This document shows, piece after piece, positions 43,191 through 57,078 of a stretch of DNA of 64,000 bases. The translations under genes and the position numbers were made by a program. Under the pieces are notes generated by a model. The model was not told the DNA's origin. It searched no databases and saw only the letters and a list, made by a program, of their open reading frames with translations. The stretch is from NCBI GenBank assembly GCA_051294375.1, contig CM119264.1, forward strand, positions 24,282,002 through 24,346,001, read 5' to 3'. Position 1 is the first letter of the stretch; each line of letters starts with the position of its first letter. This stretch comes from Paraspadella gotoi (lineage: Eukaryota > Chaetognatha).

Positions 43191-44227
43191 TTCGCGGATC
43201 TGCTGTTATCAGCAGATCCCGACTCTATAAATTCACTTTTATAACTCCACAAACCCACACTTTTTTCGGTCCGTCGGTTCCGGCCCCCTCAATATTGTCG
43301 GGCACACACTTATATCATGTCAGAAACATCGAATTATGTTAAATTATGCAAAGAAAATGAATTCCGTCCCGTCCGTCTGTCTGTCCGTTCCGTCCGTCCG
43401 TCCGTCCGTCCGTCCGTCCGTCCGTCCCACCTTAGCAAAAAGCACCAATTACTTCGTGATTGGGATGCGGCATGGATTAAATGAAATTTTGTGTGTGGAT
43501 AGTTAAGTGTGTGATTGACTGGATATTAAGTTTCGATGGAATCGTCCCGAGGGAAATGAGTTTAAATGGAAAAAACAAAAAAAATATATCACTATTTGAA
43601 ACACCAAATTTGCTTCATAGTGGCATGCGGCTGATTGACTGAATTTGTATGTGCGGTAGGAAAGATGTTGTGATTGAACAGAAATCCAAGTTTCGCAATG
43701 GAATAGTTTGAGTGGAAATGAGTTTAAATGAAAAAAACAAAAAAACCGTTTTACTAATTGATTATGCTTCTTTTTCCTTTTATATTAAATGTATCTGCAG
43801 AATGTATTAATAATCAAATAATTAATCAGGTTAATTAATCAATTAGTAAATAAATTAATCAATTAATTAATTAATTAGTCAATCAATCCGTCCATCCGTA
43901 CCCATCTTAGCACAAAAAAAGCCTCCAATAACTCGGTGCATTGGCTGCGTATGGATTAGAATTTAAATTTTGTGTGTGGGTAGGAAAGTGTGTGATAATA
44001 GCTGGATATTAAAATTTTTCGCATGCGAATCGTCGTGATTTGTGGAAATTAGTGTTAAATAGGAAAAACATTAAGTCCGAATTACTAAAATCTTTTTACT
44101 TATTTTAACAATAAATACTCCTATAATCAATAATTGATGGATAGATGAGGAATTGTGGGTGTGTGGGTAGGAAAACGTTGACGAAAGGCTTGATATAAAA
44201 AGTTTCAGTGGAAAACCATCTCCTCTC
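43191..44227. repeat. Array of inverted, diverged dispersed repeats
   Basis: Insert between duplicate copies. It opens with a 10-base-stem hairpin (43196-43219), then a reverse-complement copy of 35740-36025 including a CCGT tetranucleotide run (43370-43430). Further diverged copies begin near 43590, 43908 and 44130, each with a GTGTGTGGGTAGGAAA-like word. Confidence 0.75.
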
Positions 44228-45310
<1,083 letters not shown>

Positions 45311-48046
45311 TTTTGTGCCAAAACCCCGCATGTGGATATGCAGTCTCCGCCCGCCCCTTGCGTCCGCCGCGCCCGCATCCCGAAAAAAAAAAAAAAAAAA
45401 AAAAACAAAAAATCTTTTTAAAATCTTTGAATGAGAAAGAGAAAGGATTTAGGGTTAAACACGCAGAGAGGAAGGAAAATCAACAAAAGAAGGAGGATAA
45501 GAGAGAATATCGAGCAGAAAGAGGAAAAGAGGAGGAAAGAGGAAAGAAAAAAGGACGAGGAAGAAAGAGAATAAATTTGAAGAAAAAAAAAAAAAAAAAG
45601 AAAGAAGATGTGAGAATCTGAATTGCCGGCGAGAAAAAAAAATAGGAAATTAGTGCGAACAAAATTTACCCTTCACCCCCCGAATGATTATTAGCTGCAA
45701 AATGAAGAAGAAAAAATTAAGTTTGAAAGGACCCGGAAATTGAAACAATTGCGAAAATGAAGATGGTCCCGGGTTGGGGGGAAAGAAAAAAACAGAAAGG
45801 AGAGAAAGAAGAAACGTAGAAAAAACGAAAAGTAAAAAAAAAAAAACAGTTAAATGAGAAAAGAAAATCCAAAATCAATCTGAAATATAAAAGAAAGATG
45901 GAAATTCTCATGGTAAACGAAGAAAAGCCAACAGAGAGAGAAAAGAAAGAATGCCAGATAAGTGAAGCGAATTTCATTGCAAGAAACATGATGAGAGACC
46001 AAGAAAATCCCGATTCCAAGGACGCAATGTTGAAACAAAGTTTGCGAGGCAAACAATGTCGGGATCTGCCACGTAAATTAAGCGGTATTAGCTGAAATCA
46101 GATATATAAATAGACGGATAATTATTGCCACATTTGTGATCCTAAACTGATCATAACAGATGCGTACCATACCAAACCAGTAATACATGCCAGTTTTCAT
46201 GCATCTTGAACTTTGTTTTGTCTTAGCTTTTTTTGGATGCTCATAGTATGTACTGAATCAAACCTTGTTGAATTCGAAAAAATAAAACGCAATTACAATA
46301 CAAACAAATATTTTTTAACTATATTATTTTTCAACTGCGCATACATTTTTTAACTTGCATCAATTTTTTCAAGGAAAAACGGGTCATTCCAATTAACTTC
46401 AAAATAGGTTAATATGGAGTAAAAAATTCAGAAGGCTGAGCTCCTGACGCGATTACGAAAATGTATTCACTTTAGCCATTTTGATGCATTTACCCCATTT
46501 TATATCGGTTAATTAGTAATATAAAATAAAAGAAAACCTATCTGAAAGAGTTGCAGTCAAACAAAAAGGCCAAGCCATCTGAATATTTTTATGAATTCTT
46601 TATTACTGAATTAGAAAAAATGTAAATAGAGAGACATTTTAAATTCAACTGTGTATCCTTGAAAATGAAACGTTTTTAACTTTAACCCTGGAATTCTATT
46701 TTCTAACGGTAACGCGTTTATCAAAAATGTCTCTCTATTACATTTTTTTACAAATGTGTTTCTTAAGATTGCTAATCAAATTTTCTATTCAATATTATTG
46801 CATCCTTTAGGCTGCCAACTCTTCCAAATTCAGTGTAGATTCATTGTATACTCGAATTTCTTTACCATCTATTAACTGAAGATTTTGTCATGACTGGAAA
46901 ACCAAACAGAGTAAAACGAGTTAATTGTTTAATTTCCCCTTCTAAACTATCCCATACCGTGTTTAACTTTCTTACCTAAAATTTTTTAACAACCAGATTG
47001 AAAAATAAATCTTTAAATAAATGTGCTTACCCATTAACTTAACAATTTTTTTTACTCATTAAAAAAAATATTTGGTGAAAACAGAATGAACACAAATAAA
47101 TAAGAACTTATTTTTTTTGTATTACTTAATGACTATTAATGCATTTCTCGAAATATATTAGCTCTAAACATCAATGATACGTATTTGTTATGCTGAATAC
47201 TCTTTCCTCTTAAACTTGCATCGTTTTTTTAAAAACTCGCATATTTTTTTCAACTTCCATCATTTTTTCAACTAGCATCATTTTTCAAATTGCAACTTTT
47301 TCACTTTAATTAATTAATGAATTAATTTATTAATTTATGAATTAAATAATTATTTTAATAATTAAAAAAATTATGAGGAAGCATAAATAATAAAAATTCA
47401 AGTTCAACTTGACTTTGGTTTTTTCCATGGAAAAACTCATTTCCACTCGCACGATTTCATCGAAACTTTATATCAAACTCAATAACACACTTCCCTACCC
47501 ACACACAAAATTTCCTTTTAATCTAACCATCCAATCACGAGTAATTGGAGTTTTTTGCTAAGGGGGGGCGGACAGCCGGACGGACGGCATATTTCTTTGC
47601 ATATTTTATCATTAATTCGAGTTCTGATATGATTTAAAAATTATTTACCGACAAGATTTTGGGGTGAGACCGACGGACCGACAAAGTGAGTTATCGAGTC
47701 GGAAAAAAGACTAAAAAAAGGTAAACACTAAGCAAGAAATGAACAATAATAAAAAGAGGAAGATGCATTCCTATTTCAACCAAAGCGCTTCTTTTTGTCC
47801 AGATTCACAATCACATCGTTTCTTTTTTCTATCTTTACTATTCCTCTTGATTCTTCTCTATTTCCTCATATTTCCTCCTCGATTCTTTCTTTCTTTCCTT
47901 TTTTTTTACCTCCCCCCTTTTTGTCTTTCTTTTACACAATCTCCTCAATTTTTTCTATTCTCTTCCTCATCATTTTTCGCGATCTTCCTTCCCCGTTTTT
48001 CCCGATATTTTTACCATTTTGCCTTTGCCATATTTTCTCTTTCATG

Positions 48047-48133
<87 letters not shown>

Positions 48134-48494
48134 TCTCTCTCTCTCTCTCTCTCTCTCTCCCATTATCCAGACTTCCACCGCGTCACCCACCTTTCCTTAT
48201 ATTCGCAGATTTCCACCCCCCTTTTTTTTTTTTCTTCTCCCCCCCCAAAAAAAAAATGCCGGAATGTTGATGTCAGCGAAAATGAATATCGCGTCAAAAA
48301 TGGAAAGAAATAGCGCGGCGTCGATTGACCATTTTCCTCCATTTTATTCTCTCCTTTTTTTCTCCCCAATTTTACTCACTTTTCCGTCGCTTTTTTCTTA
48401 TTCCTTCCGTTTTTCGTCTCACTCAATCTTTACGCACTTACCTTTTTTATTTTTATTTTTTTTCGAGTTATTCTAATTGTATTCCATTATCTCT

Positions 48495-48590
<96 letters not shown>

Positions 48591-48871
48591 CCCCGACCCT
48601 TCGCAGCGACGGGGTCTAAAACATAAATGCCAGTCAGTTGCAGAACGATATTCATGTTTCTGATCTCTCGCATATCTTTCTCTCTCTCCCCTTCTCCCCC
48701 TTCTCCTCCCCCTCCCCTTCCTCCCCCAACTTCTCGAATGACAAAAGCGGGCTCGTCCCTCTCTTTGTTTGTTAGACGCTAACAGAGTTTTTACGAGCCG
48801 GCCCGCCCTCGGGATGGAAGCGGCCATCTCATACTTTTCTCAGACCGATTCATTCATATTCCGTCTTTCTT

Positions 48872-48951
<80 letters not shown>

Positions 48952-48955
48952 TCTC

Positions 48956-48991
<36 letters not shown>

Positions 48992-49102
48992 ACTCTCTTT
49001 TCTAGATCTCTGCAAAAAAGCTTTTTCCCGGATATACTTTGCTTTCGCTGTCGTTGTAGTCGTTGTCATCGTCGCCGATTTCAAAGTCTTTTCGTGACTG
49101 TG

Positions 49103-49135
<33 letters not shown>

Positions 49136-49462
49136 GTCGTCGTCGTTCCCGTCATCGTCTTCGTCGTCCTTATTTTCGCAATCATCATTGGTAATTGGTA
49201 AATCTCTTTCAATCATAGAGAATGAAGGGACAAAGCATTTTGGTAAAAATGTCGTCATGGTGATCTTCGTCATTATCACATCAACGTTATCATTCGTCAT
49301 CCTGGTGAAATTCGTCAACGTTCTCAACCTCGTTGTCATCGTCTTCGTTGTCATTATCATCGTCCTCATCGTCATCATCTCCAATCGTCGTCATCGTCGT
49401 CTTCTCCGTCAACGGGCCAAATATTCTTGGCTGGAAAGGAGCCACTTAACTCCATCCAAGTA

Positions 49463-49965
49463 ATGGCTTCGCGCTTCCGCCGCATTTTCGAATTCGTTTC
49501 CCCGCGTCAAAGTTTTGAACTCGGTAAGCGACTCTCTCCTTACCCCCACTACGTTTTCCTAACTCCTTTTCTTAAAAGCTTTTTTTCCTTTTTTCATAAT
49601 CGCTTCTTTCCTCTCTTCCCTTCCTTTCTTCTTTTTTCTCCTTTCCTCATCAAACATTCGCCTTTCTGCACATTTAATTCCGTCCTTCCCCTAAATCACC
49701 GATCGTTAAGAACCCTTTCGCGAGACTAACCCCCAAATCCACAAACCGATTCCCAAGAGATGATCCCAAACCCCCCCTCTCAACAACAACCTTCGCCAGT
49801 TCCTCCCCCCTTTCCCCCCTTCCTTTTACTCCAGCTCAGATGTAGTGCCAAGAAAGTTCAATCAAATCCACGTTTAAACAGAATCGAAACGGAATTCAGT
49901 GGGAACCGTCTGGGTCGTCGAGGGAACTAATGCCAGATTGTCTCGCACTTGTTTAGAGGGGGTGT

Positions 49966-50036
<71 letters not shown>

Positions 50037-50367
50037 AGAGAGGAGAGAGAGAGAGAGAATGAGAGAGAGAGAGAGAGAGGAGAGAAGAGAGAGAGAGAGA
50101 GGAGGAGATTTATAGGTTGTNNNNNNNNNNNNNNNNNNNNNNNNNATGATCCCAAACCCCCCCTCTCAACAACAACCTTCGCCAGTTCCTCCCCCCTTTG
50201 CCCCCCCTTCCTCTTTACTCCAGCTCAGATGTAGTGCCAAGAAAGTCCAATCAAATCCACGTTTAAACAGAATCGAAACGGAATTCAGTTGGGAACCGTC
50301 TGGTCGTCGAGGGAACTAATGCCAGATTGTCTCGCACTTGTTTAGAGGGGGTGTCAAGAGGAAGAGC

Positions 50368-50441
<74 letters not shown>

Positions 50442-53400
50442 TTTATTAGGTGATTTACAGTCTCAAATCCCGGAGTTTACAGTCTCAAAATCCCGGAGCC
50501 AAATCAGCCAATCAGCGAATCGAAAGCCGAGTGACGTCATCAACTCGTTTACTGATCGAACTTGATTTCGCGACGACGACGATAGCGACGACAACGACGA
50601 TGACGACGATCGCGTTGACGATGAGTACGACGACGATGATTATCACGACGAAAACGACGACGACGATGAAAACGACGATCACGACGAATAGAATAATTCA
50701 ATTCCAAAATCCCAATGACTCAAAAAGAAGAAGAGAATAAGAAAGAACCAGTCGAAGGAAAAAAAAACCTGCTGGTGGCGAAAGAATAAAAAGATACAAT
50801 ATCCTCGCTTTTTGACTTTAGTTTTTCCTGACGGAATTTCGTGAAAAAATTGAAAACAAAAAAATTTAGAAATAAAAACCTGAAAAACACAAATGGAAAA
50901 CTCGATTTTTTTTCGGGGTTCGAAAAAAAAACCAATATAAGATTCAAATCGAATTTCCCGAGTTTTCACGCCACCTCACTTCACTACCTTCTCCCCTTAA
51001 AACACCCAGCCTCACCCGCATCGAAAATGAGCTCACCTCGTCCTGGTAAATTAAAGAGCCCTTTCCTCGACGGATCTGTGTCCCTCAAGCGAGTCTCGGT
51101 CGAGGATCGCCAACGCCTCGGTCTCGGCGGCAGCCCCCTCGCCGGACCCGAAGCCGAAAAGGACTCGGCTCAGCCGAGGCTGGCGCCGCGAGGCAACCAG
51201 GTCAATCCTCGCAGCGCCGACGCTGGCACCGCGGGCACTGCCGCGGTAAAAACGACGCCTCGGCGGCCGTCGGGTAATTTGACGCCGCTTGCCTCGAAGG
51301 AGGAGCTGCAGGCGGCGCTGATGAAGCGACAGCGCAGCATCGAAATGAATACAAAAAGCGACAGCAATAACAACAGCAGCAGCAGCAACGCGACGACGAC
51401 GCCGCCGTCACGTTTAGGACTCAGATCAAATCCGCAAAGAAAATCAGCGCCTTTGGTCGAAAATGAAGTGGAAAGCGACAACGACGATAACATCTATGAC
51501 GACGGAGGTGAAGACAACGTATCTCAAAGAAAGTCTCCGGCGCCTCGTCCTGGACCCAAACCGAAAACCGCATGGGCTCCGGTGGTCGAGCACACCGTAG
51601 AAAGCGACGACGATAGCATATACGACGAAGGGGGTGACGAGGAATTGAACAAAAAGGCCATGGCACCTCGTCCTGGACCGAAACCGAAGTCAAAACCGTC
51701 ACAGCAGGAGGAGAAAGCCGTGGAGAGCGACGATGATCAAATCTACGACGAGGCATTCGGCGACAACGAAACGGTCTTCACCTACCGACGGCTGCAGCTG
51801 CCGCCGCAAGGACCGCCGCCGGAAATTCCCGCATGGCCGCCGAAGGTTTTCCTGCCGCCGCTGGGAAAGCGCGGTCCGCATCACAACTCTGCGCTGAAGG
51901 AAGAGAACGAGAGGAAAAGAAAGTCGTCGACGGCGACGACGAAGTCGGACTTCGCCGCCGATGACGCCACCGATTCCAAGCCTTCGGTTCCATCGCGCCG
52001 CGAACATAAGATTCAGCAGCGGAATCAAACGGCGCCCGATTCCGACGAAGCGGAAATCTACGACGATATGTTCGACGAAGACGCACCCATGCGGCCACTG
52101 GCGCCGGTGCGACCGCCAAAGACGCCGGCACGCTCACCGAAAATGACGATAACTCCGTCGTCGAGCGAGGAAAACACGCCGGAGCCGCCGCCGCGGCCGG
52201 CGGTCGCAGCGAGAAGAGCGCCGCCGACGGTGAGACCCCTGACGCCGCCGAGTCCCACGACCGAAGACCACTACTCCGTCGCCGAAATCGATGGCGGCGG
52301 CGAAAGCGGCGGCGAAAATGTGTACGACGATAACGCAAAGCCGAACGGCAGCGACGAAAGCAGCGGCGAACTCTACGACGAACACCTTCCCGAGACGACG
52401 ATCGCCGCGGCGAAGACGACGACGAAAACGACGAAAAAAGGATCGAAACTCGCGACGCTACTCAAGTCGAAATCTAAAATGGCGCCGGAAGATGACGGCG
52501 CCGGAAGGAAAGACGCCGACGACGCCGCAGATGGAACGGGATCGGAACTGGCGTCGCCGACGTCGCCGACCGACAAACGCGCCGCCGACGCCCGACGCCG
52601 CTTCAACGTGACCGAGGAGGAGATGAAGTCGGAGTTCAAAGCCGTCGTCAAACAGAGAGTATCTCCCAAGTGGATCAAAGGAGGCGATTATCTCAGTCTC
52701 AAGGAAGGAGAAGAAGTTTTTATCATAAGGCGAGTAGAAATATCATTAATTAATATTTAATTTCATCGGGAATAATGAAAAAAAAATATTCACAGTGACT
52801 CCGTAGCGGGAATTGCCTGATGTCCAGGTTTTTAAACTTCGTTCCCCCTCTTAAGACTGTGATTCGGGGTGTCGAGACATTTCTACCACCAAGTAACGGG
52901 TTCATTTCCAATTCGTTGAGGCAACTTATACTATAAGTTATAGTCCTTTTACAATAAGTTATAGTCCTTATACTATAAATTAGAGTCCTTATTCTATAAG
53001 TTATAATCTTTAGATTCTCCCGAACCTTTTTTCAACCTCGAGATGAGATTTAAGAAGTTACGGATGATTTTCGCCTCACGTTGAAAATATTTAAGACTTT
53101 TTACACTTTAAATATTGTAACTTGTGAAACGTTTTGACTTGTAAAAAACATTGTGAGGCCTGCGTGGGTAAAGTTTGTGAAGAGATTCCGAGGGGGTTTG
53201 AGAGTTTTTGGCTGTGAGGGTTCCATGATTATGAAGGGTGAGCTGGAGCTTAAGAAATAAGCGAAGAGGCGGAGCGAATCTAATTTGAAAGGCGATGAAA
53301 AAAACTTTTGGAGAATAAAAAAGTTTAATGAAGTTTTTCTCTCCTGGATTTCCGAGGGAATAAAGAAAATTACTGAAAACCATTAGCGGAGAGCCTTGCA

Positions 53401-54060
53401 AATGAAACGGCCATTTTCAGACATTAATCGAAATGTTTTTCTGAAAAAAAAAAGAGAATAAAAAAGAAAAAAAAAAGAAAAATCTCTGCTGTCAGAAAGG
53501 AACGTTAAATATTCTCTCTCTCTCGAATAAACCTCCACTGTAGGTCCTCCAGGGTATTCTATAAGGCCAGTACTAGAAAATGATTTTAATACTTGAATGA
53601 CTTGCTCCTAGTCTAAAACTGGCCCATAGAGTCAGCAAATGCCAATGCAGACCCTAGGAACTAGATCAGTTTTTGAATAATCGATCCTTCGCCCCAAAAC
53701 AGAATGAAGATGAAGAAGGGTGGCTCCTGGTTGGTCCGCACCGCCGCCGGCAAAGTTGGCCTCGTCGACAACAAGCATCTGGAGTTGAAGGACATGGAGA
53801 AGGTGAAGACTTTGGCCAGGAAGTCGGTGGACTCCAAGAGCGGCGCCGATTCCGACGTCAGAGCCCGAGCCGACGACGACGAAGACGGCGAATTGTACGA
53901 CGAAGCGAACCACAAAGTCGACGACAACGCCATCTGCGAAGACGACGATTTCGACGACGATTTCGACGACGATATTTACGACGACCACGAAAACAACGAC
54001 GATATTTACGACGACGAAATCTGCGCCGTCGAGGAAAAACTTTACGACCTCGTGGATTGA
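49463..54060 (+). CDS. FYB/ADAP-like adaptor with C-terminal helical SH3 domain (3 exons, about 712 aa)
   Basis: Probable cytoplasmic scaffold in tyrosine-kinase signalling. Exons 49463-49523, 51010-52729 and 53703-54060 join in phase. Exon 1 encodes MASRFRRIFEFVSPRQSFEL. The middle is disordered: three modules pair a basic/proline segment (APRPGPKPK in two) with ESDDDxIYDE-type motifs. About eleven tyrosines sit in acidic YDD/YDE/YDL contexts, resembling the YDDV sites of vertebrate ADAP that bind SH2 domains. Proline-rich stretches follow. The C-terminus (about 540-622) fits the hSH3 fold of FYB/PRAM1: RRRFNVTEEEMKSEF, YLSLKEGEEVFIIR, then WLVRTAAGKVGLV across the last intron, then an acidic tail. 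The last intron is GC-AG (AAG/GCGAGT); a GT alternative breaks the frame. Exon 1 lies left of a gap but its phase fits. The broad family is likely; orthology is unproven. Confidence 0.8.
49970..50106 (+). repeat. GA microsatellite in adaptor intron 1
   Basis: Interrupted GA tract. The same tract reappears right of the gap at 50366-50440 with a different length. Confidence 0.93.
50121..50145. other. Assembly gap (25 N) with duplicated flanks
   Basis: Sequence from 49760 to the gap recurs from 50146 to about 50455, starting at ATGATCCCAAACCCCCCCTC. This is an unmerged contig overlap, so intron 1 of the adaptor gene is probably several hundred bases shorter than shown. Confidence 0.93.
52925..53012 (+). 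repeat. Short tandem repeat (ACTATAAGTTATAGTCCTT)
   Basis: About four degenerate copies of a 23-base unit in the last intron of the adaptor gene; also present at 40937-41010 in copy A. Confidence 0.85.
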
Positions 54061-54100
54061 ATTACTGAGAGAACGGAAACCGGGTAAGAAAGAAAGAGAG

Positions 54101-54103
54101 AAA

Positions 54104-54194
<91 letters not shown>

Positions 54195-54195
54195 A
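54101..54195 (+). repeat. AAAT microsatellite
   Basis: About 24 AAAT units starting 40 bases after the adaptor stop codon. It provides many overlapping AATAAA words and could supply the poly(A) signal. Confidence 0.95.
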
Positions 54196-54922
54196 AAAAA
54201 AATAACAAAATAACAAAATAACAAAATAACAAAATAACAAAATAACAAAATAACAAAATAACAAAATAAAAAAAACAAATATTAAATAAATAAGAATATC
54301 GAGAAAGACAAAGTTGATTCAAGTGGGAAAACAGCTCAACAGTTCTAACTAAATGTAAAGAAACCTGATCCACTCATTGTAGTATTGTAGTACTACTAAC
54401 CAATAAATAAGAGGAATTAAGAATTGTTACTAACTTTCTTCGTTCTTTATTGGCGATTAGTGCTTTGCGTTGGAAATTGTTTACAATCCAGAAATACAAG
54501 TTTTATTTATTGAACATAATCAACATATTGTTGATCTATTGTTGATTTTTTTTTCTAGTTAGGCATTTATGATGACAAACGATATAAAAGTATCGTTCTT
54601 GTTTTGATTTCCTTGCATTACTGCAGATGCAAAAAATACAAAATGCAAACATTTTTTTTTCTGCTAAAATTATATAAAAACAAATTATCGAAAAAAAAAT
54701 GGACGAAGAAGAAGATGAAATATCCAAAATCTCAACTGCGTCAACCTCGACATTTTTGTAGTCTTACGAGTTGATGTTCAGATCTCTTCATCTTACTAGG
54801 AAGACTACGGCGATGACGATGACGACAACAATAACAACTTCGTGGGCGTTGACAAGTCGCTGTCTCTGAAAGGAAAAAAGCTTCAGACGATGAAAAGATG
54901 AACGGATGAGGAATTGAAGAGT

Positions 54923-54962
<40 letters not shown>

Positions 54963-55306
54963 TTTCTTTCAACCAAACTCTAAAAATAAGAATCGTGAGA
55001 AGACCTTTGAATCCAAGGACGTGAGAATCAAGATCGAGACAAAAAACCCATTTTACTTTTTTTTTTCCAAGGATGTCGAAAGGTCGTCCACTTTCGGGCA
55101 AGGAAACCTGTCGAGTAATCGTGGTGGGAAATCTTATACGAGGAACGCATTAATAAGAAGTCATCATCAAACGACAATTTATTGTGTCCTATAATTTTAT
55201 TTACTGCACTTTTGGATTTTTTTTTAATTAAAGATAATTACAGATAATCCCTAGAACAAAATGCTAGTCAAATTTATTTGTAAATAAACAGAAGAAATCT
55301 CTTTTA

Positions 55307-55617
55307 CACTGCGGCGAAAAAAAAATAGCCACTTTTTCACTTCGAAAAAAAACAACCGGATTGGATGGATAAATTTTACAAATATATAGAAACATAAGAC
55401 AAAGCTTATTGAAAAGCGATTGGTCAAAGTCCCAATAAAATCGAGCAAAGGGGTTCTAAAGCTTTAGATGATAAGTCGATTGGTACAAAAATCGAAAAAG
55501 TAGAAATTAGTTTTCGTTAAAAAAAGTCAATAACTTTTCCCTATTAAAAATATTTATAATATAAAATTTTGGGGTATTTAAAGCTAACCAGTGGCTACTT
55601 TTTTTTGCGCCTCAGTG
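55307..55617. mobile_element. MITE-like inverted-repeat transposon, copy 2
   Basis: 311 bases with terminal inverted repeats CACTGCGGCGAAAAAAAAA (left) and CACTGAGGCGCAAAAAAAAG (right, reverse complement), both continuing into TAGCCACT. It is flanked by TA (55305-55306 and 55618-55619). No coding capacity. Same family as copy 1 in a GDNF-receptor-like intron. Confidence 0.87.
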
Positions 55618-57054
55618 TACACTGTACAGGTCGGGACGTCTTTGAAACGTCGTTGTTGTCCTTATTGTTGTTTGCTCAAAAACCATCGCAGAAATGTGTC
55701 CTTCGGCGCCACGTGAGCGTCACGTGCGCGTCAGTGACGGCATTACCGAATCGTCTCGTCGCGTTACGGATCGCCGAAGATCACGCAAGGAAATCCCTTT
55801 GGACGCGTAAACGAGGAAAAAACGCGCGTCGAGCGTCGAAAGCGTCAGAGGCCAAAAAAACCTTTACACATTCCGACGTTCGGGACTTGGCTTCTTTCTT
55901 TACTCAAGTTTTCGGTCTCTCTTCTATCTCGGCTCATTTCTTGCGATACATCATATCTAAATCTTACCTTTTATCTCTTCATTCTTGGGTTCTATCTTAC
56001 CTACTACTATTTTCATTTCTATCTCACTTTATCGCTCGTTTTTTATCTCGATTTCTCCCTAAGCTTCTATAATGCCATCTTTCTCCTCTTGCTTCCTTGC
56101 TTTATATCTTGCTCTCTCTTCTCCGATTTTTGTCTTAGCTTTTTATCTTCATCGCGTTCCCAACTTTTTCACCTGCAATCTGACTTTCGGGGAAAAGAGA
56201 AAGAAGGAAACATATAGCAGAGGGCTACGAAGTCATTTTTCCAAGGGCGAACCTATTTTTCCTCCTCACGTTTTACTGTATTTTTTTTTATGTACAACGA
56301 GAAAAAAAACAAACGGAAGAATCTCGACTGTTAGATGAACTCGAGAGATTTTTCGAGGCCAAATCCGTTTTTCTCGTTTGTTTGTGAAATCTTGCTAGTA
56401 TGTATTTCTCTTTAAATTAATTCTATTACAAGCATTTTAAAATGAGAGTATAGATTTAAAACGTGTTTAGATTTAAAAGATGATAAGCTTTTCCACCGCC
56501 AAAATCGCATATATTTTATATTGATCAATTCTGAATAACAACGATAGATTTTCAACGTTTATTGATAAATGTCCCGCCTTTTCTTTCCCGCCTTTCCGGA
56601 AGGTATCACAAACCGAAACCCCTCCCCATTTTCCACCAAGCTCTTTCGAACGTTTACTCACGCCACTCCAACCACCCTAGAACCACCTTTCCCACTCTTT
56701 CTACCCCCTTCTCTCTTCTCTTTCGCTCGTTTGTTCCGATTTTCTTCTCCAAATTTTTTTTTATCCCAGTGACGTCATAGAGACGCGACCTCCGCTGTTC
56801 ACTTGTTTTCCATCTCATATTTCGCGATATCGTGAATTCACCGGGGGGAGAAGGAAATTTTAAGAGGTTGCCGAGTGGATTGTAGCGAACGAGAAAGTAG
56901 GGAATAAATCGTTGAAAGGAAATAGAGAAGTTAAGAAATAAGCGCGGAAAAAAAAAACATCGTTAGGTCGCTTCGGCACCAATTATTACGACAAGCTTCA
57001 TCTATCTTTTTATTCAACGCCATGCCATGCCATGCCAGGCCTAAGTCTTCGTCC

Positions 57055-57078
57055 CGGCTAATTGCTAGCAATTAGCCG
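57055..57078. repeat. Perfect 24 bp palindrome
   Basis: CGGCTAATTGCT followed immediately by its exact reverse complement, with no spacer. Confidence 0.95.

Larger units (their letters stand above)
45320..55060. repeat. Segmental duplicate, right copy (B)
   Basis: Collinear with 33831-43190. The part left of the gap at 50121 carries single-base indels relative to A and C. The part right of the gap holds the intact coding exons 2 and 3. Confidence 0.87.

Noticed and set aside
50841-51026. Upstream in-frame extension of the adaptor exon
   Set aside because: An acceptor (CACCCAG) at 51009 joins exon 1 in phase, and the upstream 56 residues are lysine-rich translation of intron sequence.
55569-56072. 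167-residue frame in CG-rich DNA after the MITE
   Set aside because: It begins inside the transposon, shows no recognisable motif and has no neighbouring exon. I keep it as unassigned DNA.
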